A stretch of 64,000 nucleotides of DNA from Luteibacter sp. SG786 (GCF_011759605.1 NZ_JAAOYX010000001.1:1674001-1738000); one strand, 5' to 3'. Shown: positions 8,505 to 17,822, numbered from the stretch's first letter. Numbers and translations are program-made. The notes: generated by a model not told the origin, from the sequence alone.

Positions 8505-9185
8505 ATGAATCGTCCCTTCGCCCGCCTCCTTGTCGCCGCGCTGCCGCTTCTCGTCCTCGGCGGCTGCGCCATGGTGCCGCCCACCCCGAGGCCCATGTAC
8601 GCGGCCACGCTTCCGGTGGAGCCCGCAGCGCAACCGCAGGCCACCGGTTCCATCTATGCCGACCAGCAGTCGATGGAGCTGTTCGCCGATCCGCGCGCAC
8701 ACCGCATCGGCGACATCCTCACCATCACCCTGGTCGAGGCCACGCAGGCCAGCAAGAAGGCGGCGACGAGCACCAGCAAGAAGAACGGCAACAACATCGC
8801 CTCGCCCACGCTGTTGGGGCAGGGCCTCCGCATCGGTGGCAAGGCGGCCGACAGCTCCCTTTCCAGCAACAATGCGTTCGACGGCGACGGTTCCTCCAGC
8901 CAGAGCAACCAGCTCACGGGCGAGATCACCGTCACGGTGGCGCAGCGCCTGTCCAACGGCGCGCTCGTTGTCCGCGGCGAGAAGTGGCTCACGATCAACC
9001 AGGGCGAGGAACTGGTGCGCATCTCCGGCATCGTCCGTCCCCAGGACATCGGCAACGACAACATCGTGCCGTCCAGCCGCGTCGCCGACGCGCGCATCGA
9101 GTATGTGGGCAAGGGCACCCTGGCCGACTCGAACACGCGTGGCTGGCTGTCGCGCTTCTTCGACTCCAAGTGGATGCCGTTCTGA
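8505..9185 (+). CDS. flgH: FlgH, L-ring lipoprotein
   Basis: 226 residues. The N-terminus is a lipoprotein signal peptide with lipobox VLGGC and lipidated Cys21. Later motifs typical of FlgH include [20 protein letters not shown] and [20 protein letters not shown], then [17 protein letters not shown]. FlgH makes the L ring in the outer membrane. Its stop overlaps the flgI start (ATGA-type). Confidence 0.97.
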   Translation: MNRPFARLLVAALPLLVLGGCAMVPPTPRPMYAATLPVEPAAQPQATGSIYADQQSMELFADPRAHRIGDILTITLVEATQASKKAATSTSKKNGNNIASPTLLGQGLRIGGKAADSSLSSNNAFDGDGSSSQSNQLTGEITVTVAQRLSNGALVVRGEKWLTINQGEELVRISGIVRPQDIGNDNIVPSSRVADARIEYVGKGTLADSNTRGWLSRFFDSKWMPF

Positions 9186-10309
9186 TGAACGCCTTTCGCT
9201 CCTTCCGCCGCATGCTCCAGGTTTCCTTCGCCGTGTTGGCGCTCGGGGCCGTCGTACCCGCGCATGCCGATCGCGTCCGCGACCTCGTGCAGGTGGGCGG
9301 CGTGCGCAGCAACCAGCTGATCGGCTATGGCCTCGTCGTCGGTCTCGATGGCAGCGGCGATCAGACGAGCCAGACGCCATTCACCACGCAAAGCCTGGAG
9401 AACATGCTCCAGCAGTTCGGCGTGAATGTGCCGCCTAACGTGCGCCCGCAGCTCAAGAACGCGGCGGCCGTCACCATCACCGCCGAACTGCCGCCGTTCG
9501 CCAAGCCCGGCCAGCGTATCGACGTAACGGTGTCCTCGATTGGCAATGCCAAGAGCATTCGCGGCGGCGAACTGCTGATGTCGCCGCTGAAGGGCGCCGA
9601 CGGACAGGTCTACGCCATCGCCCAGGGCAGCGTGGTGGTGGGTGGCGTGAGCGCGCAGGGCAAGAGCGGTTCCAGCGTGCAGGTGAACATCTCGGCCAGC
9701 GGCCGCATTCCCGGCGGCGCCAGCATCGAGCGCAGCGTGGCCTCGTCCTTCGACAAGGGCGGCGACATCATGCTGAATCTCAACACCGCCGACTTCACCA
9801 CCGCCGCGCGCATTGCGCAGGCGGTGAACCAGTCGTTCGGCGCGGGTACGGCGAATGCCGTCGATTCCGCCTCGGTGGCGGTCCGTGCGCCGATCGATCC
9901 GTCGCAGCGGGTCTCCTGGCTGTCGACCATCCAGGCGCTCGAGGTCACTCCTGGCGACGCGCCGGCAAGGATCATCGTGAACTCGCGCACCGGCACCGTC
10001 GTGATCGGCTCCGACGTCAAGGTCGGCGCCGCGGCGGTGGCCCACGGCGCCATCCAGGTCACCATCAGCGAGCAGCCGCAGGTCAGCCAGCCGGCACCGT
10101 TCAGCCGTGGCCAGACCGCCGTCGTTCCCAGCAGCCAGGTGGCCGTGAGCGAAGAGGGCGGCCATATGTTCAAGTTCGGCCCGGGTACCAGCCTCGACGC
10201 CATCGTGCGCGCGGTGAACCAGGTCGGCGCGTCGCCCAGCGACCTTATCTCCATCCTCCAGGCGCTGAAGGAATCCGGCGCGCTGCACGCCGAACTGGTG
10301 GTGATCTGA
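9185..10309 (+). CDS. flgI: FlgI, P-ring protein
   Basis: 374 residues from the ATG overlapping the flgH stop. Signal peptide [20 protein letters not shown] is followed by cleavage after AHA at about residue 28. Mature start [20 protein letters not shown] and the later [13 protein letters not shown] and [18 protein letters not shown] are hallmark FlgI sequences. FlgI forms the P ring around the rod in the periplasm, with FlgA (636-1334) as chaperone. The open frame extends upstream into flgH, but that part is out of frame with FlgH and carries no signal. Confidence 0.97.
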   Translation: MNAFRSFRRMLQVSFAVLALGAVVPAHADRVRDLVQVGGVRSNQLIGYGLVVGLDGSGDQTSQTPFTTQSLENMLQQFGVNVPPNVRPQLKNAAAVTITAELPPFAKPGQRIDVTVSSIGNAKSIRGGELLMSPLKGADGQVYAIAQGSVVVGGVSAQGKSGSSVQVNISASGRIPGGASIERSVASSFDKGGDIMLNLNTADFTTAARIAQAVNQSFGAGTANAVDSASVAVRAPIDPSQRVSWLSTIQALEVTPGDAPARIIVNSRTGTVVIGSDVKVGAAAVAHGAIQVTISEQPQVSQPAPFSRGQTAVVPSSQVAVSEEGGHMFKFGPGTSLDAIVRAVNQVGASPSDLISILQALKESGALHAELVVI

Positions 10310-10310
10310 C

Positions 10311-11315
10311 ATGGCCGCGCCCGTCGACACACAGAGGCTTGGCACCTACACGGACATGTCCGCGTTCGCGGGCCTGCGCTCGGCGGCCCAGAAGGACTCC
10401 AAGGCCGCCCTCCCTGTTGTCGCGAAGCAGTTCGAATCCATCTTCACGCAGATGATGCTGAAATCCATGCGCGATGCGAGCTCCGCGCTGGGCGACGACA
10501 TCATGGGTTCGCAAGCGGGCAACGCGTACCGCGACATGTTCGATCACCAGCTGTCGCTGACCTTGTCGCAGGGCCGTGGCATCGGCATCGCGGACATGCT
10601 CATTCGCCAGTTGGGCGGCAGCGCCGCCTCGCCGACCGCCGCTTCCACCGATCCTTTCGCAGGCGTCACGGGCGATGCGAGCACGGTGGCTTCCGTGTCG
10701 TCGCCTTCGGACCAGCAGAGCGGCCTCATGGACTCGCTGGAGCGCATGATCGGCAACGCCGGGCGCGCGGTGGGCGAGGGTGCCGATGCCGTCGCCGGCG
10801 CGGTGGGCAAGCTGTCGGTGTCCAGCCCCGAGGAATTCGTGCAGAAGCTTGCGCCGCATGCCATCGAGGCGGCGAAGAAGCTCGGTGTGTCGGTGCGTGC
10901 ATTGCTTGCGCAGGCGGCACTGGAAACCGGCTGGGGCAAGCATATGCCGGCACAGGGCCACACCAGCAGTTTCAACATGTTCGGCATCAAGGCCGGAAGC
11001 AGCTGGGACGGCAAGCGCGTGAATGTGCCGACGCTCGAATACGAAGATGGCGTGGCTGTGCGCCGCAAGGACAGCTTTCGCGCCTACGACTCGCCGTCCG
11101 ACTCGTTCAAGGATTATGCCGACATGGTATCCAGCAGCCCCCGCTACGCGAGCGCCGTGGGCCGCGGCGACGATGTCGCCGGCTTCGCGCATGCCCTGGT
11201 GAAGGGTGGTTACGCCACCGACCCCAGCTACGCGCGCAAGCTCACCGACATCGCAAACGGCCCGATCATGAAGCAGGCGCTCGCGGCGCTGAAGCAGATC
11301 GCGGCGGAACTGTGA
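10311..11315 (+). CDS. flgJ: FlgJ, rod scaffold and peptidoglycan hydrolase
   Basis: 334 residues, the bifunctional form. Residues about 30-100 are the rod-binding part (VVAKQFESIFTQMMLKSMRD, then YRDMFDHQLSLTLSQGRGIG). A linker follows to about 165. The C-terminal part is a muramidase/glucosaminidase domain with LLAQAALETGWGKH, catalytic Glu at about residue 205. FlgJ caps the growing rod and opens the cell wall for it. It follows flgI by one base. Confidence 0.96.
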   Translation: MAAPVDTQRLGTYTDMSAFAGLRSAAQKDSKAALPVVAKQFESIFTQMMLKSMRDASSALGDDIMGSQAGNAYRDMFDHQLSLTLSQGRGIGIADMLIRQLGGSAASPTAASTDPFAGVTGDASTVASVSSPSDQQSGLMDSLERMIGNAGRAVGEGADAVAGAVGKLSVSSPEEFVQKLAPHAIEAAKKLGVSVRALLAQAALETGWGKHMPAQGHTSSFNMFGIKAGSSWDGKRVNVPTLEYEDGVAVRRKDSFRAYDSPSDSFKDYADMVSSSPRYASAVGRGDDVAGFAHALVKGGYATDPSYARKLTDIANGPIMKQALAALKQIAAEL

Positions 11316-11353
11316 TCCGCATGCCGACCACGGATTAGAAAGGGAATACGACG

Positions 11354-13228
11354 ATGGCCGATCTGCTCTCCACCGGTGTTTCCGGGCTGCTTGCCTCGCA
11401 GGTAGGCCTGTCCACGGTGGGCCACAACATCAGCAACGTGAACACTGCCGGCTACACCCGGCAGATCACGAACTTCAATGCGCGCACGCCGCAGTTCAAC
11501 GGCGGCTATTACATCGGGCAGGGCGCCGATGCGGTCAGCGTCCAGCGCGCCTACAGCCAGTTCCTCACCCAGTCCGTGTGGTCGGCCAACTCCGGCCAGA
11601 GCCGCGCGCTGCAATACGCGGGCCTCACCGCCGCGGCGAACAACGCGGTGAGCGGTTCGGCCAACCTGCAGACGGCGCTCGACGGCTTCTTCGGCGCGGT
11701 GAGCGACGTGGCCAATGCGCCGGTGGACACCGCAAGCCGCCAGGCACTGCTCGGCAAGGCCAGTTCGCTCGTCTCCACGTTCCGCTCGCTGTCGTCGCAG
11801 TTCCAGCAGATCGACCAGCAGACGAACCAGGAAATCAGCAACTCGGTCGACAGCATCAACAGCCTGGCCAAGAGCATCGCCGATCTCAACGGCCAGATCG
11901 CGCGCGCCTCCATCGGTGGCGCCGCACCGAACGACCTGCTCGACGCGCGCGACCAGGCCATCTCGCAGCTGTCGCAGATCGTCGGCGTGAACGTGAGCCA
12001 GGGCAGCGACAACATGGTCACGGTGTCCGTCGGCAACGGCCTGCCGCTGGTGAACGGCACGGATTCGACGAAGATCGCCACAGCCAACAATCCGTACGAC
12101 AGCTCGCGGCTGGAGATCGTCGGTCCGACCGGATCGATCATCAGCAGTCAGCTTGGTTCCGGTTCCCTCGGCGCCACGTTCGATTTTCGCACCAACGTAC
12201 TCGATCCCGCCCGGAACCAGCTTGGCCGTTCCGCCATCGCGCTGACGGATGCCTTCAACAAGCAGCATGCGCAGGGTATCGACCTCAACGGCGCCGCCGG
12301 TGGCGAGTTCTTCAATATCGCCGACCCCGCGGTCTTCGACAACACGGGCAACAAGGGCAACGCCCAGGTCGCGGCGAAGATCACCGATGTCGGCAAGTTG
12401 GGCGCGTCCGACTACGTCATGCGTTTCGACGGCACGAATTGGTCGGTCACGACCACGGCAGGTGTCGCCGTGCCTTCGACGGGAACCGGCACGGCTGCCG
12501 ACCCCATCCTCATCGACGGCCTCGCCATTACCGTGCCTTCGGGCGTGCCCCAGGCGGGCGACAGCTTCCAGATCCAGCCCACGCGCAACGCCGCATCGAC
12601 CATGAGCGTGGCCATCAGCGACACGAACAAGATCGCGGCTTCCGGCCCGCTGGCCGCCAGCAAGGGCGCCATGAACACCGGCAAGGCCACCCTGGGCAAT
12701 CTCACCGTTACCGATCCCACCGATCCGGCGTTCAATACGCCGGTGAACATCGTCTTCAGCTCGCCTACCACGTATTCGATCAACGGCGGGGCGCCGCAGA
12801 CCTATGCCGCCGGCGACACCATCACCGGCAACGGCTGGACGCTCAAGCTTTCCGGCGTGCCTGCCGCTAACGATACTTTCAGCGTGAAGCCGGCCGGATC
12901 GGCCAGCGGTGACAACGGAAACGCGCTCGCCCTGGCGGATGTCGCCAATAAGGGCGTGCTCGACAATGGCGTCACCACCGTGGGCAAGTCCTACAGCCAG
13001 CTGATCGCACAGGTGGGCACGGCGGGCGCGCAAGCGAACACGGCGCTCGACGCACAGCAGAGCATCCTCGACCAGGCCACGTCGGCGCAGCAGAGTCTCT
13101 CGGGAGTGAACATGGACGAGGAAGCCGCCAACCTCCTGCGTTTCCAGCAGTCTTACGCGGCCGCCGCGCAGGTCATCAACGCGGCGAACACCATCTTCGA
13201 TTCCCTCCTGAGCGCGGTACGGGGCTGA
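11354..13228 (+). CDS. flgK: FlgK, hook-filament junction protein 1
   Basis: 624 residues. N-terminal D0-D1 is conserved (STGVSGLLASQVGLSTVGHN, then SNVNTAGYTRQ), and the C-terminus carries the FlgK D0 motif NMDEEAANLLRFQQSYAAAA followed by ANTIFDSLLSAV. The middle part is long and low in conservation, as usual. FlgK is the first junction protein between hook and filament and uses FlgN (1-227) as export chaperone. A leader of 38 bases with AGAAAGGGA precedes the ATG. Confidence 0.97.
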   Translation: MADLLSTGVSGLLASQVGLSTVGHNISNVNTAGYTRQITNFNARTPQFNGGYYIGQGADAVSVQRAYSQFLTQSVWSANSGQSRALQYAGLTAAANNAVSGSANLQTALDGFFGAVSDVANAPVDTASRQALLGKASSLVSTFRSLSSQFQQIDQQTNQEISNSVDSINSLAKSIADLNGQIARASIGGAAPNDLLDARDQAISQLSQIVGVNVSQGSDNMVTVSVGNGLPLVNGTDSTKIATANNPYDSSRLEIVGPTGSIISSQLGSGSLGATFDFRTNVLDPARNQLGRSAIALTDAFNKQHAQGIDLNGAAGGEFFNIADPAVFDNTGNKGNAQVAAKITDVGKLGASDYVMRFDGTNWSVTTTAGVAVPSTGTGTAADPILIDGLAITVPSGVPQAGDSFQIQPTRNAASTMSVAISDTNKIAASGPLAASKGAMNTGKATLGNLTVTDPTDPAFNTPVNIVFSSPTTYSINGGAPQTYAAGDTITGNGWTLKLSGVPAANDTFSVKPAGSASGDNGNALALADVANKGVLDNGVTTVGKSYSQLIAQVGTAGAQANTALDAQQSILDQATSAQQSLSGVNMDEEAANLLRFQQSYAAAAQVINAANTIFDSLLSAVRG

Positions 13229-13230
13229 TC

Positions 13231-14430
13231 ATGCGTATTTCCACTTCCTGGGGGCAGCAGCAGGCCGTCAACACGATGCTGGACCGGCAGTATTCGCTGT
13301 CGCAGACCCAGCTTGCGCTCGGCAACGGCAAGGCCATCCAGACGCCGGCGGACAACCCCGCCGCGGCCGCCCGCGCCGTGGATACCAGTTCGGCTGCCGC
13401 CCAGAACGACCAGTACACGCGTAACATCCAGTCCGCCACCACGCGCCTTTCCGTCGAAGAACAGGCACTGAATTCGGCGGGCGACATCCTCGACCGCATC
13501 CGCTCGCTCACGCTGGAAGGCATGAATGGCACGCAGACGGACGAATCCCGTCAGTCGATCGCCACGGAACTGCGGCAGACGCTCAAGCAGCTGGTGGCCC
13601 TGGGCAATACGCGCGACGGACAGGGCGAGTACATCTTCGCGGGCAGCCGCACGACCACGCAGCCTTTCACCATCGATGGCCTCACGGTGAATTACGGGGG
13701 CGACCAGAGCCAGCGCATGGTCGCCGCCGCGGCCGGTCTCCAGGTGGCCACCGGCGACAGCGGCTCCGATGTCTTCATGGCCATCCGCGGCGGCAACGGC
13801 ACGTTCATTACCAGTGCGGGCGCCACCAACACCGGCACGGCCGTGGTCGGGTCCACCTCGGTCACCGACGCCTCGGCGTGGGACGGTGGCAACTACACCA
13901 TCACCTTCACCACGGCCACGGATTACGAGATTCGCGACAATGCGGCGCTTCCGACGGATCCGCCGCTTGCCACGGGTACCTACACCGGGCAGACAGGCAC
14001 GATCAACTTCAAGGGTGCGCAGCTCAACATCACGGGGACTCCCGCCGCCGGCGACACGTTCGCCGTGGGTCCCTCCTCGTCGCAGGACGTCTTCTCCACC
14101 GTTGCGGGCATCATCAATGCCTTCGAGGCACCGGGTGGCGGCGCTCCGATGAACAACCAGATCAACGCGCAACTGCAGAACCTCGATCAGGCGTCCACCA
14201 GCTTCCTCAATACGCGCACGAAGATCGGCGCGCGCATGAACACGCTCGACCAGCAGTCGCAGATCGGCGACGACGTGAAGCTGCAGTACCAGACCACGCT
14301 GTCCAACCTGCAAGATCTCGACTACGCCAGCGCAACGAGCCAGTTCGTGCAGCAGCAGACGGCGCTCACTGCGGCGCAACAGGCGTACGTGAAAATGCAG
14401 AACCTCACGTTGTTCAATTACCTCAAGTAA
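13231..14430 (+). CDS. flgL: FlgL, hook-filament junction protein 3
   Basis: 399 residues, flagellin-like. N-terminal motif MRISTSWGQQQAVNTMLDRQ and QTPADNPAAAARAVD, with the C-terminal helix NLQDLDYASATSQFVQQQTA ending QNLTLFNYLK. It forms the second junction layer on FlgK. It is two bases after flgK, and a strong terminator at 14506 closes the operon after it. Confidence 0.96.
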   Translation: MRISTSWGQQQAVNTMLDRQYSLSQTQLALGNGKAIQTPADNPAAAARAVDTSSAAAQNDQYTRNIQSATTRLSVEEQALNSAGDILDRIRSLTLEGMNGTQTDESRQSIATELRQTLKQLVALGNTRDGQGEYIFAGSRTTTQPFTIDGLTVNYGGDQSQRMVAAAAGLQVATGDSGSDVFMAIRGGNGTFITSAGATNTGTAVVGSTSVTDASAWDGGNYTITFTTATDYEIRDNAALPTDPPLATGTYTGQTGTINFKGAQLNITGTPAAGDTFAVGPSSSQDVFSTVAGIINAFEAPGGGAPMNNQINAQLQNLDQASTSFLNTRTKIGARMNTLDQQSQIGDDVKLQYQTTLSNLQDLDYASATSQFVQQQTALTAAQQAYVKMQNLTLFNYLK

Positions 14431-14457
14431 CACGCAGAGGAAACGGCGGAGGAAATT

Positions 14458-14480
14458 GTGGGAGCCGCTTCATCGGCGAT
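14458..14480. repeat. Single REP-like arm after flgL
   Basis: GTGGGAGCCGCTTCATCGGC continued by GAT. One arm only; no facing copy follows. It differs from the consensus arm by one base in the loop (TTCATC for TTCAGC). Confidence 0.75.
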
Positions 14481-14505
14481 TGGATGCGAGCGAGAGATCC
14501 ACTTC

Positions 14506-14533
14506 AAGGCGGCCGAGAGGCCGCCTTTTTCTT
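14506..14533 (+). terminator. Rho-independent terminator of the rod/hook operon
   Basis: Stem AAGGCGGCC (14506-14514) and GGCCGCCTT (14519-14527), tetraloop GAGA, then a T-run (TTTTTCTT). It lies 75 bases after the flgL stop. The clearest intrinsic terminator in the window. Confidence 0.92.
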
Positions 14534-14607
14534 GCGATTCGGGAAAGGTGGATGCGCTGTCGGATTCGGCCCTCGCGTCTCGATGAGGCACCTCATGAAA
14601 TTCACCC

Positions 14608-14634
14608 TAAATCCTCTCCGGGAGCGGCCGATAA
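14608..14634 (+). promoter_or_regulatory. Distal sigma-28 promoter of fliC
   Basis: TAAATCCT, 11 bases, GCCGATAA. The -10 box is a perfect match to the FliA consensus; the -35 box has TAAAT for TAAAG. It lies about 100 bases upstream of the second site, on the same strand, and about 200 bases before the fliC start. Confidence 0.65.
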
Positions 14635-14708
14635 CTTCCGCGACAGAGCCATGAGGCGGCATGCCTTCGGCCCTGATCAAGAAAGTGGTTGACAGGTAGA
14701 AAAAGTCC

Positions 14709-14735
14709 TCAAGTTTCTCCCCGGCGTGCCGTAAA
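14709..14735 (+). promoter_or_regulatory. Proximal sigma-28 promoter of fliC
   Basis: TCAAGTTT, 11 bases, GCCGTAAA, close to the consensus TAAAGTTT-N11-GCCGATAA in both boxes with exact spacing. Expected start near 14742, giving a leader of about 90 bases. Confidence 0.85.
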
Positions 14736-14762
14736 CCTCTCCGAGGCGGAAGGCTTCCCTAA

Positions 14763-14810
14763 CGGAACCCCGCCGGACAACGCCGCATAACTTCCGGCAA
14801 TTCGGTTCCG
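14763..14810 (+). other. Two-tier hairpin in the fliC leader
   Basis: Outer stem CGGAACC (14763-14769) with GGTTCCG (14804-14810); inner stem GCCGG (14772-14776) with CCGGC (14794-14798). It sits just before the ribosome site AAAGGA (14816-14821). Four GGA triplets occur in the predicted leader (14748, 14764, 14775 and 14819), two of them in the hairpin. Role in mRNA stability or CsrA/RsmA control is inference. Confidence 0.5.
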
Positions 14811-14831
14811 CTTACAAAGGATCAAAATCCC

Positions 14832-16271
14832 ATGGCTCTGACCATCAACACCAACATCATGTCGCTGAATGCTCAGCGTAACCTGAGCACCTCGCAGACG
14901 AAGCTGTCGTCGGCGATCGAGCGTCTGTCTTCGGGTAACCGCATCAACAGCGCGAAGGACGACGCCGCCGGCCTCGCCATTTCGACCCGCTTCACCACGC
15001 AGATCAACGGCCTGACCCAGGCTGTCCGCAACGCCAACGACGGTATCTCGCTGTCGCAGACCACCGAGTCGGCGCTGGACGAAGTCACGAACAACCTGCA
15101 GCGCATCCGCGAACTGGCCGTGCAGTCGACCAACGCGTCGAACTCCGCCAGCGACCGCGCCGCTCTGGACGCCGAAGTGCAGCAGCGTCTGTCGGAAGTC
15201 ACCCGTATCGCCACGCAGACCAACTTCAACGGCATGAAGGTGCTCGACGGTTCCGCCAAGGAACTCAGCTTCCAGGTCGGCGCGAACGTCGGTGAAGTCA
15301 TCACCGTCGGCCTCGACAAGGGTGTGAAGGCGAACCAGGTCGGCCAGCTGGCTTCGGGGTCCATCGGCGGGTTCGTCGCGGCCGCCAATACCGCGGGCAC
15401 CACAACGGCATCGGCCCTGCCGGCCAGCTTCGATTTCACCACGACGAACTTCAACCTCACGGTGAACGGCAAGGCCATCACGCTCAACACGGACACCACC
15501 GATGCCGCCGGCTTTGCAGCCGCCCTGAACACTGCACTCGGCACGGCGGGTGCGGGAGCTACCGCCGCCATCGATGCCAATGGCAAACTCGTCTTGACTG
15601 ACGCCACGACGGGCAAGGATTCCGTCGCCCCGGTCGTCGGCGGCACCGGCGCGGGCTCCCTGGGCACCCTGACCAGCGTCAACGGCGTGGACGCGGGTTC
15701 TCCGGCTGCGCTCACGGTCGGTGATGTGACCCTCCAGGTTGGCAGCAACGCCGCCTTCAGCATCAAGGGCACGTTCAACACGGCGCAGGACCTCGCCGAT
15801 GCCATCAACGCCAAGTCGGGCGACGGCATCAACGCCTACGTCGGCTCCGACGGTTCGGTGAAGTTTGCCTCGGCCTCCACCATCACGGTGGGCGGTACCG
15901 CCGCCGACGTCACGGCCGCCGGCCTGACGGCGGGTGCGATCAACGTCTCCACCACGAGCACGCTGGCCGACTCCAGCATCAAGACGGTCGACGGTGCCAA
16001 CGACACGATCAACCGCGTCGATGCCGCCCTGCAGTCGATCTCCGACCTCCGTTCGGACCTCGGCGCCGTGCAGAACCGCTTCGAGTCCACGATCTCCAAC
16101 CTGCAGAACATTTCGCAGAACCTGACGGCCTCGCGTTCGGCCATCACGGATGCGGATTTCGCCCAGGAAACGGCCAACATGTCCTCGGCCCAGATCCTGC
16201 AGCAGGCCGGCGTCTCGGTGCTCGCCCAGGCGAACCAGAGCCAGCAGATCGTCCAGAAGCTGCTCCAGTAA
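14832..16271 (+). CDS. fliC: FliC, flagellin
   Basis: 479 residues. The N-terminal D0-D1 is the canonical flagellin start (TINTNIMSLNAQRNLSTSQT, then RLSSGNRINSAKDDAAGLAI), and the C-terminus ends with the D0 helix SSAQILQQAGVSVLAQANQS and IVQKLLQ. The middle (about residues 175-380) is a Thr/Ala/Gly-rich surface domain typical of variable D2-D3. It forms the filament, with FliS as its chaperone. It is monocistronic: two sigma-28 promoters precede it and a strong hairpin follows. Only one flagellin gene is in this window. Confidence 0.98.
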   Translation: MALTINTNIMSLNAQRNLSTSQTKLSSAIERLSSGNRINSAKDDAAGLAISTRFTTQINGLTQAVRNANDGISLSQTTESALDEVTNNLQRIRELAVQSTNASNSASDRAALDAEVQQRLSEVTRIATQTNFNGMKVLDGSAKELSFQVGANVGEVITVGLDKGVKANQVGQLASGSIGGFVAAANTAGTTTASALPASFDFTTTNFNLTVNGKAITLNTDTTDAAGFAAALNTALGTAGAGATAAIDANGKLVLTDATTGKDSVAPVVGGTGAGSLGTLTSVNGVDAGSPAALTVGDVTLQVGSNAAFSIKGTFNTAQDLADAINAKSGDGINAYVGSDGSVKFASASTITVGGTAADVTAAGLTAGAINVSTTSTLADSSIKTVDGANDTINRVDAALQSISDLRSDLGAVQNRFESTISNLQNISQNLTASRSAITDADFAQETANMSSAQILQQAGVSVLAQANQSQQIVQKLLQ

Positions 16272-16287
16272 CAAGGTAAGACCGGCG

Positions 16288-16307
16288 GGCCCGGGGCTTC
16301 CCGGGCC
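16288..16307 (+). terminator. Hairpin downstream of fliC
   Basis: Perfect 8-base stem GGCCCGGG / CCCGGGCC with loop GCTT, 16 bases after the fliC stop. No T-run follows, so it may be a weak terminator or a 3' stabiliser. The fliD promoter begins right after it. Confidence 0.65.
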
Positions 16308-16308
16308 T

Positions 16309-16324
16309 TGGCAGGGTAATTGCT
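16309..16324 (+). promoter_or_regulatory. sigma-54 promoter of fliD-fliS-fliT
   Basis: TGGCAG, 5 bases, TTGCT, preceded by T as in the consensus (YTGGCAC-N5-TTGCW). One base differs in the -24 box. Predicted start near 16335, about 75 bases before fliD. Confidence 0.8.
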
Positions 16325-16333
16325 TAGTTGTCA

Positions 16334-16361
16334 CGGCTGGCGTTCGCAAGGGCGCCAGCCG
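16334..16361 (+). other. Stem-loop at the predicted 5' end of the fliD transcript
   Basis: Perfect 9-base stem CGGCTGGCG (16334-16342) / CGCCAGCCG (16353-16361) with a 10-base loop. It begins where sigma-54 transcription is expected to start, so the message would open with a hairpin. Confidence 0.55.
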
Positions 16362-16409
16362 TCGACAAATTGGCGCCCGGGGCAGTGAGGCGTCTTCAAG
16401 GAGAGCTTC

Positions 16410-17798
16410 ATGGCCACGAATCCCGTCAACCTCGGCAGCAGTTCCATCGACGTCGCGTCGATCGTCAAGAATCTTGTCGCGAACAAGCGCAGCGCGCCGG
16501 ACGCGAAGATAGCTGCCGACAAGCAGACCAATTCCACCCAGATTTCCGCGGTCGGCAATTTCACCTCGTCCCTGACGAGTCTGCAGAGCGCGATCAAGAC
16601 CCTCACTGACGGCACGGCGTTCACGACCACAAAGGTCTCCGTGGGCGATTCGTCGGTCTTTACCGCCGCCGCCGACAGCACCGCACAGCCCAACGTCTAC
16701 AACATCGTCGTCAATCAACTGGCGACCTCGCAAAAGACGACCTCGGGCGCGTTTACAGACAGCAAAGCCGCGGTCGGAACCGGCAACCTCACCATCTCCA
16801 TCGGCGACAAGTCGATGAGCCTGGACATCGCCGACGGCGCGAACTCGCTGGAAAACATCCGCGACATCATCAACAAGTCCAAGGACAACCCCGGCGTCAC
16901 CGCCAGCATCGTCACCGGCAACGACGGCGCGCACCTCGTGCTCACCTCTTCGGTCACCGGCAAGGATAACGCCTTCAAGGTCGTCGCCAGTGGCGGCGAT
17001 GGCAATCTTTCCCAGCTGAACTTCGATCCGGCGACGGATCAACCCACGGTCGCGGCAAAGGATGCGGAGTTCACGATCGACGGCCTCGCAGCCAGCAGTC
17101 CGACCAATGTCGTGACGAAGGCGATCGATGGCGTGACGCTCACGCTGTCCAAAGTCAGCGCGAAAGACAACGGAACGCCCCCGGCCGGCATTCCCACGGC
17201 CGTTACCATCACCAACGACACCACCGCCGTTTCCGGCGCACTCAGTTCGCTGGTCACGGCCTATAACTCGTTCATCTCGACCTACCAGCAGCTGACCAAG
17301 TACGACGCCACCAACCAGCAAGTAGGTGCGCTGATCGGCGATGCCACGGTCAACTCGATCAAGAGCCAGGTGTCGACCCTCATCGGATCGCAGTTCACCG
17401 GCAATACCAGCGGTCCTACCTCCCTCAGTGACCTGGGCGTGGCCTTTCAGGTTGACGGCACGCTGAAGCTGGATACCACCAAGCTCAACAAGGCTCTGGC
17501 GGACAATCCGAAGGAAACCCAGAACCTACTCAGCGGCGACAACGGCATCGCGCCGAAGCTGGACAAGCTGATCACCGGCTGGACGTCCACCACGGGCATC
17601 CTCACCCAGCGCACGAACAACCTGAACCAGAAGACGAAGGACCTGCAGGACCAGGCGGACGACCTCGACAAGCAGATGCAGGACTACACCGACCGCCTCA
17701 CCAAGCAGTACACGGCGCTCGACGCGATGATGACCAAGCTTGCCGGCACCAGCAGCTATCTCCAGCAACAGTTCGACGCGCTCACGGCCAGCAAGTAA
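16410..17798 (+). CDS. fliD: FliD, filament cap
   Basis: 462 residues. The N-terminal motif SSIDVASIVKNLVANKRSAP is the conserved FliD start. The C-terminal coiled region (LTQRTNNLNQKTKDLQDQAD, then MQDYTDRLTKQYTALDAMMT) ends with the typical SSYLQQQFDALT. FliD caps the filament and folds exported flagellin. It lies downstream of fliC with its own sigma-54 promoter and is followed closely by fliS and fliT, its chaperone. Confidence 0.96.
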   Translation: MATNPVNLGSSSIDVASIVKNLVANKRSAPDAKIAADKQTNSTQISAVGNFTSSLTSLQSAIKTLTDGTAFTTTKVSVGDSSVFTAAADSTAQPNVYNIVVNQLATSQKTTSGAFTDSKAAVGTGNLTISIGDKSMSLDIADGANSLENIRDIINKSKDNPGVTASIVTGNDGAHLVLTSSVTGKDNAFKVVASGGDGNLSQLNFDPATDQPTVAAKDAEFTIDGLAASSPTNVVTKAIDGVTLTLSKVSAKDNGTPPAGIPTAVTITNDTTAVSGALSSLVTAYNSFISTYQQLTKYDATNQQVGALIGDATVNSIKSQVSTLIGSQFTGNTSGPTSLSDLGVAFQVDGTLKLDTTKLNKALADNPKETQNLLSGDNGIAPKLDKLITGWTSTTGILTQRTNNLNQKTKDLQDQADDLDKQMQDYTDRLTKQYTALDAMMTKLAGTSSYLQQQFDALTASK

Positions 17799-17822
17799 CG
17801 GCAGCTCCAGGAAAAGATACCC

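Larger units (their letters stand above)
14431..14831. other. Intergenic region between flgL and fliC (401 bases)
   Basis: No gene. In order it holds a single REP-like arm (14458-14480), the flg operon terminator (14506-14533), a small inverted repeat ATGAGG-CA-CCTCAT (14583-14596), two sigma-28 promoters (14608-14634 and 14709-14735), and a folded leader in front of the fliC ribosome site. Confidence 0.8.

Noticed and set aside
14709-17321. 870-codon open frame on the minus strand across fliC and fliD
   Set aside because: Shadow of fliC and fliD produced by GC-rich third positions. It has no ribosome site and shows Arg/Gly/Asp-rich composition without domains.
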